Positions 1 through 8,963 of a stretch of 64,000 bases of DNA are shown here, one piece after another. The first letter of the stretch is position 1; every line of letters begins with the position of its first letter. Where the stretch lies: the NCBI GenBank assembly GCA_937872225.1, contig CALMRZ010000047.1, forward strand, positions 62,001 to 126,000, given 5' to 3'. This DNA comes from an uncultured Spirochaetota bacterium (GTDB lineage: Bacteria > Spirochaetota > UBA4802 > UBA5550). Made by a program: the position numbers and the translations under genes. The notes beneath the pieces are model-generated. The model was not told the origin of the DNA. It searched no databases and saw only the letters and a list, made by a program, of their open reading frames with translations.

Positions 1-240
1 ACTATAGATATAAGAACTATATGTTTCAGCGTATTATTGTTGATGGTGTAGTCTGCTGGATGCTGTCCTGGGGAATACCGCAAAGCATAGTTGTCAGTCA
101 TTATTGAGTTAATAGCTGATTTGCCGTATATTTGTAGGATTACACACCAACCATATTGATTTTACGAACAATCTGCATAGTTCTTGACGGCATGAAAAAA
201 TATTATTAAAAGGACATTTAAATAAAATAAGGAGTCTATC
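1..240. other. Upstream intergenic stretch
   Basis: No convincing gene is visible here. The stretch is AT-rich and ends with a GGAG ribosome-binding site a few bases before the GTG start of the permease gene at 241. It presumably holds that gene's promoter, but I could not fix a clear -35/-10 pair. Confidence 0.5.
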
Positions 241-1575
241 GTGGAATTAAAAAGGCAGATAGGTTTGGTTACGGCAATGATGATTATCATAGCCGATGTA
301 ATAGGAACCGGGATTTTCATGACTACCGGTGAAGTGCTTGGCATGACGGGGAGCGCTGTGGCAGTGCTTGTTCTTTTCGGCATAGGAGGTGTCATTGCCT
401 TGACCGGTTCCCTGTGCTATGCGGAACTGGCCACCATGTGGCCTGAAGATGGCGGTGAGTATGTTTATCTGAAAAAGATCTATGGCCACCTGCCTTCATT
501 CCTGTCTGGATGGATCTCCCTTATCATTGGTTTCTCCCTGGCTGCTTCAATGTCTGCAATAACAGCTGTAAACTATGTAAACAAGCTTTCCCCTGAAGGC
601 ATTTTCACCGGTTCATGGCTCCCGAAATTTGTCGCAGCAGGAATAATTGTATTTTTCAGCATGATACACCTGATCGGTGTGCAGAAAGGCAGTCTGGTGC
701 AGAACATATTGACGATATTAAAACTTTTAGTAGTCTTTTTGTTCATAGCATTAGGTTTCTATTTCGCGGACTGGTCTACGGTTGGCAGATTGTCCGATAA
801 CTATCAGGTGGGAGATGGATCCTCTGTCTTTAAATGGGGGTCGGCCCTCATTATTATTATGTATGCTTACTCCGGATGGAACGGCACAACCTATATCGCG
901 GGAGAGATACGGGATCCCGATAAGAATCTGCCCCGGGCCCTGTTTCTGGGAACGCTTCTGATCACCGTGATTTATCTCGCCATGAACGTGGTATACCTGA
1001 TGTCGGCTCCCGGGGATGTGATCATGACTGAAGGGAAGTACACCATAGGAGCGCTGGCCGCGAAAAATCTCTTCGGCCCGAACATAGGCCCTGTGTTCGA
1101 TGCCAGCATCGTCCTTATCCTGCTTTCGTCAGTATCAGTTCAGATGATGATCGGCCCCCGCGTAACCTTCGCAATGGCCAAGGACAGGACTATATTCGGG
1201 TCCCTGGGGCGCGTAAACCTGCGCTTCCAAACGCCTGACCTCGCCATTGTGGTGCAGATGGTCATCGCTGTTTTTTACGTGTTCATCGGCTTTGACGCGA
1301 TCCTGAAAATGCTTATTTACATGGGGTTTGCCCTGAGTATTTTTCCTCTCATGACAGTTATCGGAATGGTCTACACCAGGATTAAAAAACCTGAACTGGC
1401 GCGTCCCTTCAGGGTGCCGCTTTTTCCGTTGATCCCGTTGATATATATCACCCTGATGATTGCAGTTATTATTACAACATTAATTGAGAAAACAGTACCA
1501 TCATTGTTTGCCGTTGGCGTAGTTCTGGTGGGAATTGTTATTTTCTTTATAAGAAGCAGGATAGTGAAGGAGTAG
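241..1575 (+). CDS. APC-family amino-acid permease
   Basis: A 444-aa polytopic inner-membrane protein with about twelve hydrophobic segments, predicted to move amino acids or polyamines across the inner membrane. The first segment carries GTGIF near residue 23, the unwound-helix motif of the APC superfamily, and the second part has YSGWNG, as in LAT/SLC7-type exchangers. The length fits the family. The start is GTG, preceded by GGAG. The gene stands alone and is followed by a GC-rich hairpin. The substrate cannot be read from the sequence. I am confident of the family and not of the transported molecule. Confidence 0.88.
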   Translation: MELKRQIGLVTAMMIIIADVIGTGIFMTTGEVLGMTGSAVAVLVLFGIGGVIALTGSLCYAELATMWPEDGGEYVYLKKIYGHLPSFLSGWISLIIGFSLAASMSAITAVNYVNKLSPEGIFTGSWLPKFVAAGIIVFFSMIHLIGVQKGSLVQNILTILKLLVVFLFIALGFYFADWSTVGRLSDNYQVGDGSSVFKWGSALIIIMYAYSGWNGTTYIAGEIRDPDKNLPRALFLGTLLITVIYLAMNVVYLMSAPGDVIMTEGKYTIGALAAKNLFGPNIGPVFDASIVLILLSSVSVQMMIGPRVTFAMAKDRTIFGSLGRVNLRFQTPDLAIVVQMVIAVFYVFIGFDAILKMLIYMGFALSIFPLMTVIGMVYTRIKKPELARPFRVPLFPLIPLIYITLMIAVIITTLIEKTVPSLFAVGVVLVGIVIFFIRSRIVKE

Positions 1576-1583
1576 GATAGTAT

Positions 1584-1623
1584 GCCGGCGCAATTCATGA
1601 ATGGAACGGCGCCGGCTCGTTTT
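1584..1623 (+). terminator. Hairpin after the permease gene
   Basis: Arms GCCGGCGC (1584-1591) and GCGCCGGC (1609-1616) pair perfectly and are followed by a short T-rich stretch. This is a plausible intrinsic terminator for the permease gene. Confidence 0.6.
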
Positions 1624-2017
1624 ATTTCTCCGATGTATAAAACTTGTTCTTGCTCGCAGTTCCCAGGTCCGGGCGCAATTTTTCCGCCTCATGAAGATAC
1701 ACATGCTTCATTTCTTCCTGTTTAAGATCGGTATTGACGTGCAACAGAACGCGGATGCAGCTTTTTAGGCTTCCCTGAACCGGTATCTCCATCGTGCAGA
1801 AAAGTGGTGTGTACAACCACCCCATCTGGCGGGCGGCAACTGCCGGGAATTCCGCGTTCAGGTCTTCGGTTACTGAAAAAATTGCCGATGCTATGTCATC
1901 AGTCCGGATATCATTGAGCCTGACCAGTGTCTCAAGCATTTCCTTTGTCCTGGCCACGATATCGCTTTTCGTGTTGGCGGGGGCCGTTGTGGCACCCCGT
2001 ATTCCGCGTACCGCCAT
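1622..2017 (-). CDS. aroH: Chorismate mutase, AroH type
   Basis: A 131-aa protein matching the small trimeric AroH chorismate mutases, which turn chorismate into prephenate on the way to phenylalanine and tyrosine. It opens with VRGIRGATT, the family's N-terminal arginine motif, and has the SVTEDLNAEFPA and RQMGW blocks expected of the active-site region. A conserved arginine follows in the CIRVL segment and the C-terminal YLHEAEKLRPDL is typical. It begins four bases after the stop of aroA, so the two are almost certainly co-transcribed. The length is normal and I see no defect. Confidence 0.92.
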   Translation of the reverse strand: MAVRGIRGATTAPANTKSDIVARTKEMLETLVRLNDIRTDDIASAIFSVTEDLNAEFPAVAARQMGWLYTPLFCTMEIPVQGSLKSCIRVLLHVNTDLKQEEMKHVYLHEAEKLRPDLGTASKNKFYTSEK

Positions 2018-2021
2018 AGTT

Positions 2022-3293
2022 CTACTCCCTACGGGTAATATCTGCGCCGATTGATATCATCAGATCGGGAAAATTCGGAAAAGTGACCGAGACCGACTCG
2101 GCCGTTTCAATGATGGTCTCACCCTCTGCGGCGAGCCCCGCCACTGCCAGGGCCATGGCGACGCGGTGGTCATGGTGTCCTTTGACACGACATCCCCGGA
2201 GAGAGCTTTTACGTATTACCAATCCGTCGGGACGTTCATCAATGTCCGCTCCCATTTTAGCGAGCTCGTCGTGCATGACCCTAATGCGGTCAGTTTCCTT
2301 GAGGCGGGCCTGCGGCACGTTGATGAGACTGGTTTCGCCCTCGGCGAAGCAGGCGGCAACCGATAGCGCCGGCAGTGCATCCGGTATGGCGTTCAAATCG
2401 AAGACTCCACCCTTAAGCCGGACGCCACGTATAGTTATCGTCTTATCGCCGATGTTCACCTCGGCGCCCATGGCTTTGAGGATATTAACAACCTCCTTGT
2501 CGCCTTGGGTATCGTTCCAGTCGGGCCCTTTCAGCACAAGTTCGGAACCGGTAATGGCGGCGGCCACCAGGAAGAATGTCGCCGATGAAAAGTCGGCGGC
2601 GATGTATTCGCGGAAATTCGGATAGCGCTGCCTGCCCGGTATCGAGAAGGACTGATAGTTATCGGTCGTATACCTGATGCCCAGCCGGTCGAGCCAGCTC
2701 ATGGTCATGGTCACGTAAGGTTTTTCATTGAGCAGGGGAACCCGGATCACCGTATCACCCGTGGCGCAGGGCGCGGCTATCAGGAGCGACGTCAGGTACT
2801 GCGAGGTGACAGCCTTGATGGATGTTGTGCCCCCGGCGATTTTTCCTCCGATAACAATCGGAGGCATACCATTGCCCCTGGTCGAGTAGGCTGTGCCGCC
2901 CAGGTCCTGTATGGATGCCATGAGACCTTCGGCCGGACGGCTGCGGATCTGGTGGTCGCCGGTGAACACGGTGTATCCGTCGGCAAGGGACGCGATGCCG
3001 AGCCCGATATACAGGGTCGTCCCCGAATTCCCTACATCGACCACGTCGTCAGGCGCTGTCAGGGCGCCCCCGGTCCCGGTGACGTTCCATCCGCCGGCCG
3101 ATTCTTCTATACGGGCGCCGAACCTCTGTATCATTGAGCGGCACGAGCGCGTGTCAGATGAGTCGAGAGGCTCTTCGATGAATGATTCGCCCGATCCCAG
3201 GAGGGCGAATACAAGGGCCCGGATGGTATGCGACTTGGATCCGGGGATGATGACGGCGCCTTTCAGGCGCGATGGCTTGACTATGAATTCCAC
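2022..3293 (-). CDS. aroA: 3-phosphoshikimate 1-carboxyvinyltransferase (EPSP synthase)
   Basis: A 423-aa cytosolic enzyme that joins phosphoenolpyruvate to shikimate-3-phosphate in the shikimate pathway. Diagnostic motifs are PGSKSHTIRAL at residues 18-28 (substrate-binding lysine and serine), GNSGTTLY near 88, the LKETDRIRVM block near 330 and HHDHRVAMA near 376. The length is standard. It lies between a methyltransferase gene (83-base gap upstream) and aroH (4-base gap downstream), making a likely aromatic-amino-acid operon on the minus strand. Whether it is the glyphosate-sensitive or tolerant class cannot be judged safely from reading alone. Confidence 0.95.
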   Translation of the reverse strand: MEFIVKPSRLKGAVIIPGSKSHTIRALVFALLGSGESFIEEPLDSSDTRSCRSMIQRFGARIEESAGGWNVTGTGGALTAPDDVVDVGNSGTTLYIGLGIASLADGYTVFTGDHQIRSRPAEGLMASIQDLGGTAYSTRGNGMPPIVIGGKIAGGTTSIKAVTSQYLTSLLIAAPCATGDTVIRVPLLNEKPYVTMTMSWLDRLGIRYTTDNYQSFSIPGRQRYPNFREYIAADFSSATFFLVAAAITGSELVLKGPDWNDTQGDKEVVNILKAMGAEVNIGDKTITIRGVRLKGGVFDLNAIPDALPALSVAACFAEGETSLINVPQARLKETDRIRVMHDELAKMGADIDERPDGLVIRKSSLRGCRVKGHHDHRVAMALAVAGLAAEGETIIETAESVSVTFPNFPDLMISIGADITRRE

Positions 3294-3376
3294 GATTCGC
3301 TATCCATTGTGTTCTGTATCGGTCTATAAAAGACTGATAACCTGTCTATCGGAAAAGCATTCTGGCGCAGAAAAAA

Positions 3377-4156
3377 TCACTGGGTATCCTTCGGTTTTTC
3401 GCGCAGGTAGATGCTGATATAGTACGGCTCGGATATCGTGCTCTTCTCGAGACCGTAAAGCCTGACGAATTCGTCATGATTATCATCGATTACACCCAGA
3501 GCTGCGTCGGTCCCGGTCTGGAAATAGGCATTGAAATAATTGGCCAGGAGGAACAGGTCGACCGGGTAATAGTCGATGGAGCCCTTGACGAACTTGAACT
3601 CGTTCAGTGTCATGACGGTCTTCAGGTCGTCCCGGAGGTAGTAGTCGTTATGCAGGGGGAACGCCGCCTTCATGAAGTCATCATAGATTCCCTCGATGTC
3701 ATCATCGAACAGGACGATACCCGCCATGAAGAGGACTCCGTCAAACTGGAGGGCCCGCCTGAATTCATCCACGACTTTCCCCGATTCGAGAAAATCCAGG
3801 TTGTCGATACAGACGAGCAGGTCCGCGGCGTAGTAATCTATCGGGAACTGGTTGAATTCACCGTTTATAAAGTGGATCTTCTTGATGACCGGGTCCTCGA
3901 AATGACCGTCAATGAAATCCCTGATGATCTTCATCGACGGCTCAACCACGACGATATAAGCCTCGGAGCCTTTCGCGAGCTCGTAGAGCAGGTGGCCGCT
4001 TCCCAGGCCGGCCTTGACGATCACGCCCGGATTGTAGGTGGCTATGACGTCAAAAAGGCTTTCGTGGAGTTTCGACGAGCGTTTTTCCGGCTCGATGACG
4101 ACCCTGTTGGGGAAGTCGTATTGTGAAAATAAAACAATATCATTCAACCTGCTCAT
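3377..4156 (-). CDS. SAM-dependent methyltransferase-like protein
   Basis: A 259-aa protein with a Rossmann-like core. VIVKAGLGSGHLLYELA around residue 45 resembles the glycine-rich SAM-binding motif, VVVEPS gives an acidic second-strand end, and DLLVCIDNLDFL resembles motif IV. The ATG at 4156 is chosen because AGAGAGG lies just upstream; a longer in-frame reading to 4204 lacks such a site. It heads the aroA-aroH operon. The substrate is unknown. It may act on a small molecule or protein, and a non-methylating SAM-fold role is also possible. Confidence 0.65.
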   Translation of the reverse strand: MSRLNDIVLFSQYDFPNRVVIEPEKRSSKLHESLFDVIATYNPGVIVKAGLGSGHLLYELAKGSEAYIVVVEPSMKIIRDFIDGHFEDPVIKKIHFINGEFNQFPIDYYAADLLVCIDNLDFLESGKVVDEFRRALQFDGVLFMAGIVLFDDDIEGIYDDFMKAAFPLHNDYYLRDDLKTVMTLNEFKFVKGSIDYYPVDLFLLANYFNAYFQTGTDAALGVIDDNHDEFVRLYGLEKSTISEPYYISIYLREKPKDTQ

Positions 4157-4394
4157 GAAGGACCTCTCTGAACGGTTTATCATCGGCGGTTTCGTTTTAT
4201 GCAACCATTTTTTTATAACGCGGCAGTACCGCTATCTTTTCTATATGACATAATCGGAATTCTTATTGACAGGCTGACAAGCCGGGTTAATTATTCACAC
4301 CAATACAATAAGACCGAGTGCAATCGCCAGGTGTAACGATGGCGCTCACGGCTCGCCCGGCGGCGCCGTTATCAGGAGACACAAGGAGGAATAC

Positions 4395-5213
4395 ATGAAG
4401 GACAATTCCGTGTACTACGATTCATACAAAGAGGAACGGGACCTTATCCTTGAATACAATCAGGTTGACCTGAGCGATGCCAGAATTACCAACATCATGG
4501 GTGTGGGGGTGGATAATATCACCAGGGCCCAGGCCGTGGTGCGCATCATGGAAATGATAAAAGCAGGCGGCGTCTACCATGTCATTTCCCTCAACCCGTA
4601 CAAGATACAGCGCTTTAAGAGCAATGCGGACCTTCGCCTCATTTCCGGGGCCGCCGACATGCATCTGCCCGCCGGCGCCGGTATACAGTGGGCGGGCAAA
4701 GTCCTGAAAACCCCCATACGGGAGAGGATCCCCACCCTGAGCTTCATGATGGATATTGTCCGGATCGCGGAGATCAAGGAATTCTCCATATTTCTTGTCG
4801 GTGGAAAGCCGGAAGTGGCGGAGCGGGCCTTTTTCAATATCAAGAAGTCTTTCCCCAAGATTCGAATAGTCGGACGGCACGGCGGTTATTTCAACCCGGA
4901 GCGGGAAAAATCCGTCATCGAGGCGATCAGGAAATCCGAAGCCAACATAGTTTTTGTCGGGTTGGGCTTCCCCAAGGAGGACCGGTGGATACACACCATC
5001 AAAGGCGAATTTAAAAACACGATCTTCATCAGCGTCGGGGGAAGCATTGATATTATTTCAGGTGAAATAAAGAAGGCCCCTGCCTATTTCATGGAGCGGG
5101 GTCTTGACTGGTTCTATCGCATCATTTCCAAGCCGTGGCGCATCGGCAGATTCGTCAGGACCATGATGTTCTTCTGCGGCGTGATTTTGAAGAGGCTTTT
5201 TTCCAGGAAGTAG
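4395..5213 (+). CDS. WecG/TagA/CpsF-family glycosyltransferase
   Basis: A 272-aa GT26-type protein. Family members transfer N-acetylmannosamine or a related sugar to an undecaprenyl-linked acceptor at the cytoplasmic face of the membrane. The SLNPYKIQ block, VGGKPEVAERA, the VFVGLGFPKEDRWI block and SVGGSIDIISG match the family, as does the basic C-terminal membrane-binding tail rich in arginine and tryptophan. The position that normally reads PDG, holding the proposed catalytic aspartate, reads PAG here near residue 95. It has a good AAGGAGG site. No polysaccharide genes surround it, so the acceptor is unclear. Confidence 0.85.
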   Translation: MKDNSVYYDSYKEERDLILEYNQVDLSDARITNIMGVGVDNITRAQAVVRIMEMIKAGGVYHVISLNPYKIQRFKSNADLRLISGAADMHLPAGAGIQWAGKVLKTPIRERIPTLSFMMDIVRIAEIKEFSIFLVGGKPEVAERAFFNIKKSFPKIRIVGRHGGYFNPEREKSVIEAIRKSEANIVFVGLGFPKEDRWIHTIKGEFKNTIFISVGGSIDIISGEIKKAPAYFMERGLDWFYRIISKPWRIGRFVRTMMFFCGVILKRLFSRK

Positions 5214-5215
5214 CG

Positions 5216-5434
5216 CTATTTTTCGTACCTGCCGCGCTTGGCCATGGTGTCCCGCGCATTCATAAGTTCGGTATTGCTGATCTTCCCCCTGCCGAGGGTA
5301 AAGTTGGTGAGTATTTCCTTGTTGTTGCAGGAGCGGCACTGAACGATGGCCTTTCCGTCAGAGGTCCATTCCGATATTTCCACGAAGCGCGAGTTGCAGT
5401 TTCTGCAGAAAATGACCGACACAAAATTGCTCAT
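5216..5434 (-). CDS. Small zinc-ribbon-like protein
   Basis: A 72-aa protein with two CxxC pairs, FCRNC near residue 9 and CRSC near residue 34, spaced as in a treble-clef or zinc-ribbon fold. The C-terminal half is basic and hydrophilic. The start at 5434 follows a run of G residues that can serve as ribosome-binding site; a longer in-frame extension upstream is low-complexity and unlikely. It ends two bases from the convergent glycosyltransferase gene. A nucleic-acid-binding or metal-binding role is possible, but the function is unknown. Confidence 0.6.
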   Translation of the reverse strand: MSNFVSVIFCRNCNSRFVEISEWTSDGKAIVQCRSCNNKEILTNFTLGRGKISNTELMNARDTMAKRGRYEK

Positions 5435-5513
5435 GGCCCCCCCCCTTTTTTTTCTCTCTATAGGAGAATGCTGACGTCTCCGCGTATTTTTTGCAAGAAG
5501 TTTTTGTTGCGTC

Positions 5514-6800
5514 TCAATCCACCCGCAGCACGATGACGGATATATCTTCCCTGATCCCCAGCTCATCGGCGAAATCGCGCGCAAAACCGAGGATTGATTC
5601 GATGATGTCCTCCGACGGATCGAAACCTCTTTCAAGGAAGCGCATAACGCTCTTCAGCCCGAGGTGCTTCCCCATCCGGTTTTTTATCCTGAGAATGCCG
5701 TCGGAGACCACGACGAAGAGGTCCCCGGCCATGAGGGAAACCGCGACGCTTTTCGCCTCTTCTATATTCTGCCCCAGGCTCCTCTTGCCGAACCTGAGAT
5801 AGCGCGCGACGCCGTCCCGCACAAGGATCGGATAGGCGACGCCGGCGTTGAGGAAACGGAGCTTGCTTTCCGGAAGATCAAGGACGCCGTAGAGGAGCGA
5901 AGCGTTGCGCACGGGCCTCTCGTCATGCTCCATGATCAGGTGGAGCAGCCTCACCAGCTCGACCGGGTTTTTTCCTTTTATCTTTGCCAGGGCCCTGATG
6001 GCGCCGCTCACGATTGACGCGTGCAGGCCACCGGGCACGCCCTTGACGTGCAGGTCGCCGAGGGCGATGCCGATATGGTCGCCGTCAAGGCGGAAGATGC
6101 CGTGGAATTCGCCGCCGATCTCGCGCGCCGTTACCGACTTGGCGGTGATCGTGATGGGGCCGAGGCGCATGTTGACGTCCGGTATCAGGGCCTCCTGGAT
6201 CGTCCGCGCGGAGGTGAGCTCGCTTTTTATCCGTTCCTCTTCCAGCGCGTTCTGGAAGAATATGGCGTTCTGCACCGCCAGGGAGGCCTGTTCGGCGAAC
6301 ACCTTGAAGAGGTTCATGTCTTCCTCGGTAAATCCGGGCCGGTCTATGGGATTGATCGCCTGGATGACGCCGAGGAGCTTGCCCTTGAAGAGCAGGGGCG
6401 TGCAGATGATCGATCGTGTCGTAAAGCCGGTGATCTTGTCGAATTCAGGGTCAAAGCGACGGTCTTCATAGACGTTGTTGATGAAGATGGGCTTGCGTGT
6501 TTCTGCGACCCATCCGGCAATCCCCTGCCCCAGCCGCACGCGGTAGCGCTCGGTGAGTTCCTTGCCCGCTTCTCCCAGGGCGACCTTGAAGACGAGGTCG
6601 TTCTCTTTTTCCTCGTAGAGCAGGAGCGTGCTGGCCTCGGTCTCCATGATGTCCTTGATCGTTTCCATGATGACGGTCATCAGTCTGCCCATGTCGAGGG
6701 TGGAGTTGATCATGCTGTTGATATTGACCAGTTTGGTCAGATTGAATATCTGGCGTTCAACAACAGCGAGGTCGGCCAACGGCTGCTTTTTTTTGAACAT
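5514..6800 (-). CDS. GAF-domain PP2C (RsbU/SpoIIE-type) phosphatase
   Basis: A 428-aa cytosolic signalling protein. An N-terminal coiled stretch precedes a GAF sensor domain at about residues 40-190 (TEASTLLLYEEKENDL, GIAGWVAETRKP), then a linker and a SpoIIE-like PP2C phosphatase at about 225-428 (IGIALGDLHVKGVPGGLHASIVSG, LNAGVAYPILV, VVVSDGILRI). Such proteins dephosphorylate anti-sigma-factor antagonists in partner-switching systems. The GDVSGHG-type metal motif reads GDLHVKG here, so the residues around the metal aspartate differ from the consensus. No antagonist or anti-sigma gene adjoins it. Confidence 0.85.
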   Translation of the reverse strand: MFKKKQPLADLAVVERQIFNLTKLVNINSMINSTLDMGRLMTVIMETIKDIMETEASTLLLYEEKENDLVFKVALGEAGKELTERYRVRLGQGIAGWVAETRKPIFINNVYEDRRFDPEFDKITGFTTRSIICTPLLFKGKLLGVIQAINPIDRPGFTEEDMNLFKVFAEQASLAVQNAIFFQNALEEERIKSELTSARTIQEALIPDVNMRLGPITITAKSVTAREIGGEFHGIFRLDGDHIGIALGDLHVKGVPGGLHASIVSGAIRALAKIKGKNPVELVRLLHLIMEHDERPVRNASLLYGVLDLPESKLRFLNAGVAYPILVRDGVARYLRFGKRSLGQNIEEAKSVAVSLMAGDLFVVVSDGILRIKNRMGKHLGLKSVMRFLERGFDPSEDIIESILGFARDFADELGIREDISVIVLRVD

Positions 6801-7127
6801 AGTACGGCGGTTTCCGTCCTGTTATGTGTTATGGGATGATCGGGAGCCGGCACATTATCCGGCGTTATTATCAGTACGCATGCTGTATCAGAGTTGGCCA
6901 TAGCCCGTTGTGCAATAAAAAGCAAGCATTATTTTAATAATTTTGCCGTCTTGAAGGATACAGTCCCCGGCTTCATTGTCCTCGATTTTGTTGTTGTATG
7001 GGGGTGATGTGTTGTGCCGTTGAGATGGTTTGTAACGTCTGTTAAACCCGGATGGATCTAAGATTGAACACCTGTTATACACAATGTCATTTTTAACCGA
7101 TAAAATCAGTTCCACTAAAAAAATATA
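6801..7127. other. Intergenic region between divergent genes
   Basis: No gene is supported in these roughly 330 bases between the minus-strand phosphatase and the plus-strand porin promoter. The sequence is moderately AT-rich and presumably carries the promoter of the phosphatase gene. I see no RNA gene signature. Confidence 0.4.
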
Positions 7128-7154
7128 TTGACATAATATTTTGCATATTATAAT
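7128..7154 (+). promoter_or_regulatory. Sigma-70-type promoter of first FadL-type gene
   Basis: TTGACA at 7128-7133 and TATAAT at 7149-7154 are both perfect consensus boxes, separated by 15 bases, slightly short of the usual 17. It would give a leader of about 140 bases before the start codon at 7303. Confidence 0.6.
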
Positions 7155-7302
7155 TTATTAAAAATAAAAAAGGAATAAAGCCTGATTCTGATAACACCTG
7201 TACGTGAGAGCGGGGCTGTTGGGGTCAGGTATTTTATTATTCAGAAGTCTCTTGCTTAAGGAAGATTTAAACAAAGTCTTTAAATTTATTAAGGAGGACA
7301 GT

Positions 7303-8562
7303 ATGAAGAAAACGTTAGTAGTGTTGGGAGCAATCCTGTTTGCTTCTGCATTCATCGTAGGCGATCTCTATGCCTATACGTACAGCCACAGCACAAGCTT
7401 TACCAGGACCATGGCCAGAGCGGCGACCGTCAGCACGCCGGATTCTGTCTATTATAACCCGGTCGGCTTGGCAAAAATTAAAGATGGCCTGTACCTCGAC
7501 CTGGGGAACCAGCCCGGTATGAAGCGGTACGAGCACAGGTTGGTCTGGGCGAACTACCATGACGCGACTCCGTCATTTACCATACCGAACTTCGCTCTTG
7601 CCTACAAGAATGGCAGAGGGGCGATCTTCGCGGCTATGTACATTCCTGCCGGCGGCGGTTCAGTTAACTACAAAAAGAACATGGGGATTTTGACCGGTTC
7701 GTTGTCCGGTATGATGCCGGCAGGGTTCCCTCCTCCGCAGAAAATCAAGGCCACTAATTTCTGGATACAGGGAGCAGTGGGCGGCGCTTTTTCTCTGACC
7801 GATTGGCTCGCTGTAACGGCCGGTATGAAATATAGCCAGTTCAGCTATGAAGTGCAAATGGGTTACTATGGAACAGGGTCTGTCATGAAGCAAAAGACCG
7901 CGGCAAACGGCTTCTCCGGTTTCGGCGGCATCATGATCACCCCCATGGAAAAAATCAACTTCACGGTCCTTTATTCCAGCCAGGTCATAGCCCGTGGCAA
8001 GACCACTGACATGAAATTGCACTATAGCCAGATCGCTGAAGAGCGGCTTCCCGATTACCTGCTGGTCGGTATCAATGTAAAACCGGCTGATCCTGTCGAG
8101 ATCCAGTTCTCCTATCAGCTGAATTTCAGCCAGCAGCGCAATTACGGAACGACAAATACCATTAACCTGGCCACCGGTGCCGCACTTCACGAATTCGGGT
8201 ATGCAGGCTATGATTCTCTGGGCAATGCCATCCTCGGCGGAAATACCCAGAATTACAAAGGCAAACTGCAGCATAAACTCGGCCTCGGCATTGAAAGCAG
8301 GGTCCACGAGATGCTGCTCCTGAGCGCAGGGGTATCCTATGAAACACAGGAGATTTATCCCCGGGTGCAGAACCCGCTTGATCCGGACCTCGTGAACATC
8401 GGCGTCGGCATAGGCGGCAAACTCATCATCAATGAGCAGATCAGCCTTGAGATCGGCGGAGCCAGGTATTTTTATTTTACCGACCGCGCAATGTACGGCT
8501 TGATCAAGATGAACAAGAGCGTCACGTCTTTTGGAGCGGGCCTTACCGCGAAAATTCTGTAA
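7303..8562 (+). CDS. FadL/OMPP1-type outer-membrane protein (copy 1)
   Basis: A 419-aa protein with a signal peptide (about residues 1-23, ending LYA) followed by a beta-barrel sequence of alternating hydrophobic strands and an aromatic C-terminal part. The mature N-terminus has SVYYNPVGLAKIKDG, the NPAGLA-like hatch motif of the FadL/TodX family, whose members let long-chain fatty acids or hydrophobic compounds through the outer membrane. The ATG at 7303 follows AAGGAGG; an upstream in-frame extension lacks a signal peptide start. A close paralogue follows at 8964. The substrate is unknown. Confidence 0.85.
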   Translation: MKKTLVVLGAILFASAFIVGDLYAYTYSHSTSFTRTMARAATVSTPDSVYYNPVGLAKIKDGLYLDLGNQPGMKRYEHRLVWANYHDATPSFTIPNFALAYKNGRGAIFAAMYIPAGGGSVNYKKNMGILTGSLSGMMPAGFPPPQKIKATNFWIQGAVGGAFSLTDWLAVTAGMKYSQFSYEVQMGYYGTGSVMKQKTAANGFSGFGGIMITPMEKINFTVLYSSQVIARGKTTDMKLHYSQIAEERLPDYLLVGINVKPADPVEIQFSYQLNFSQQRNYGTTNTINLATGAALHEFGYAGYDSLGNAILGGNTQNYKGKLQHKLGLGIESRVHEMLLLSAGVSYETQEIYPRVQNPLDPDLVNIGVGIGGKLIINEQISLEIGGARYFYFTDRAMYGLIKMNKSVTSFGAGLTAKIL

Positions 8563-8587
8563 CAAGCAGTTTAGTTAGTAACGTAAA

Positions 8588-8622
8588 GGGCTGTCTGACC
8601 GGTGTCGGACAGCCCTTTTTTA
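8588..8622 (+). terminator. Intrinsic terminator
   Basis: Arms GGGCTGTC (8588-8595) and GACAGCCC (8608-8615) form a strong stem followed by TTTTTT. This ends the first FadL-type gene, so the paralogue downstream is transcribed separately. Confidence 0.88.
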
Positions 8623-8819
8623 TCACATTTCCATCATCGCGACTCCGGTACAGCTTCCAGTCATAAATCTATTGAATTATTTCCCCCTTTGTGTTAGATT
8701 GCATACAGGTATAGCATACCATATAAAGCCTTTGCGAACATTTGCAATAAATTCAGGGAAGATGGCTGCTGCATTGGAAGGCATGGTGAGATGGTGGATA
8801 ATGAATAAATCTCTCAAGG
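8623..8819. other. Intergenic region upstream of structured leader
   Basis: No gene is visible. The region lies between the terminator of the first porin gene and the structured leader of the second, and probably holds the second gene's promoter. I could not assign -35/-10 boxes with confidence. Confidence 0.35.
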
Positions 8820-8908
8820 CGAGAGGTCCCATGTAATCGGGACTCACGATGATGAGGGAAACAATAGGTTTGTGAAGGGGCTGTATTGTTGAAGTTGGCG
8901 GCCTCTCG
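8820..8908 (+). promoter_or_regulatory. Candidate structured 5' leader RNA
   Basis: Three helices can be drawn: CGAGAGG (8820-8826) with CCTCTCG (8902-8908) closes the structure, TCCC (8827-8830) pairs with GGGA (8839-8842), and AACAATA (8860-8866) pairs with TATTGTT (8884-8890). Together they make a three-way-junction-like fold ending about 45 bases before the ribosome-binding site of the second porin gene. It matches no riboswitch class I recognise. It may be chance pairing. Confidence 0.35.
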
Positions 8909-8963
8909 GGTCGTCTTTTACGTCAGGTGCATGACTTAATCTACAGTTTTCCAGGAGGACCAT

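Noticed and set aside
2845-2864. CCTCCGAT-AACA-ATCGGAGG palindrome inside aroA
   Set aside because: It looks like the dispersed palindrome, but the encoded PPIVIGG is the normal family sequence at this place with no insertion, so it is most easily explained by coding constraint.
7660-8565. A 301-codon open frame on the minus strand
   Set aside because: It is antisense to the first FadL-type gene, has no ribosome-binding site and no domain signature.
8850-8866. Hammerhead-ribozyme-like GATGA...GAAAC
   Set aside because: The core lacks the CUGANGA context and a stem II between the two blocks, so it cannot form a hammerhead.
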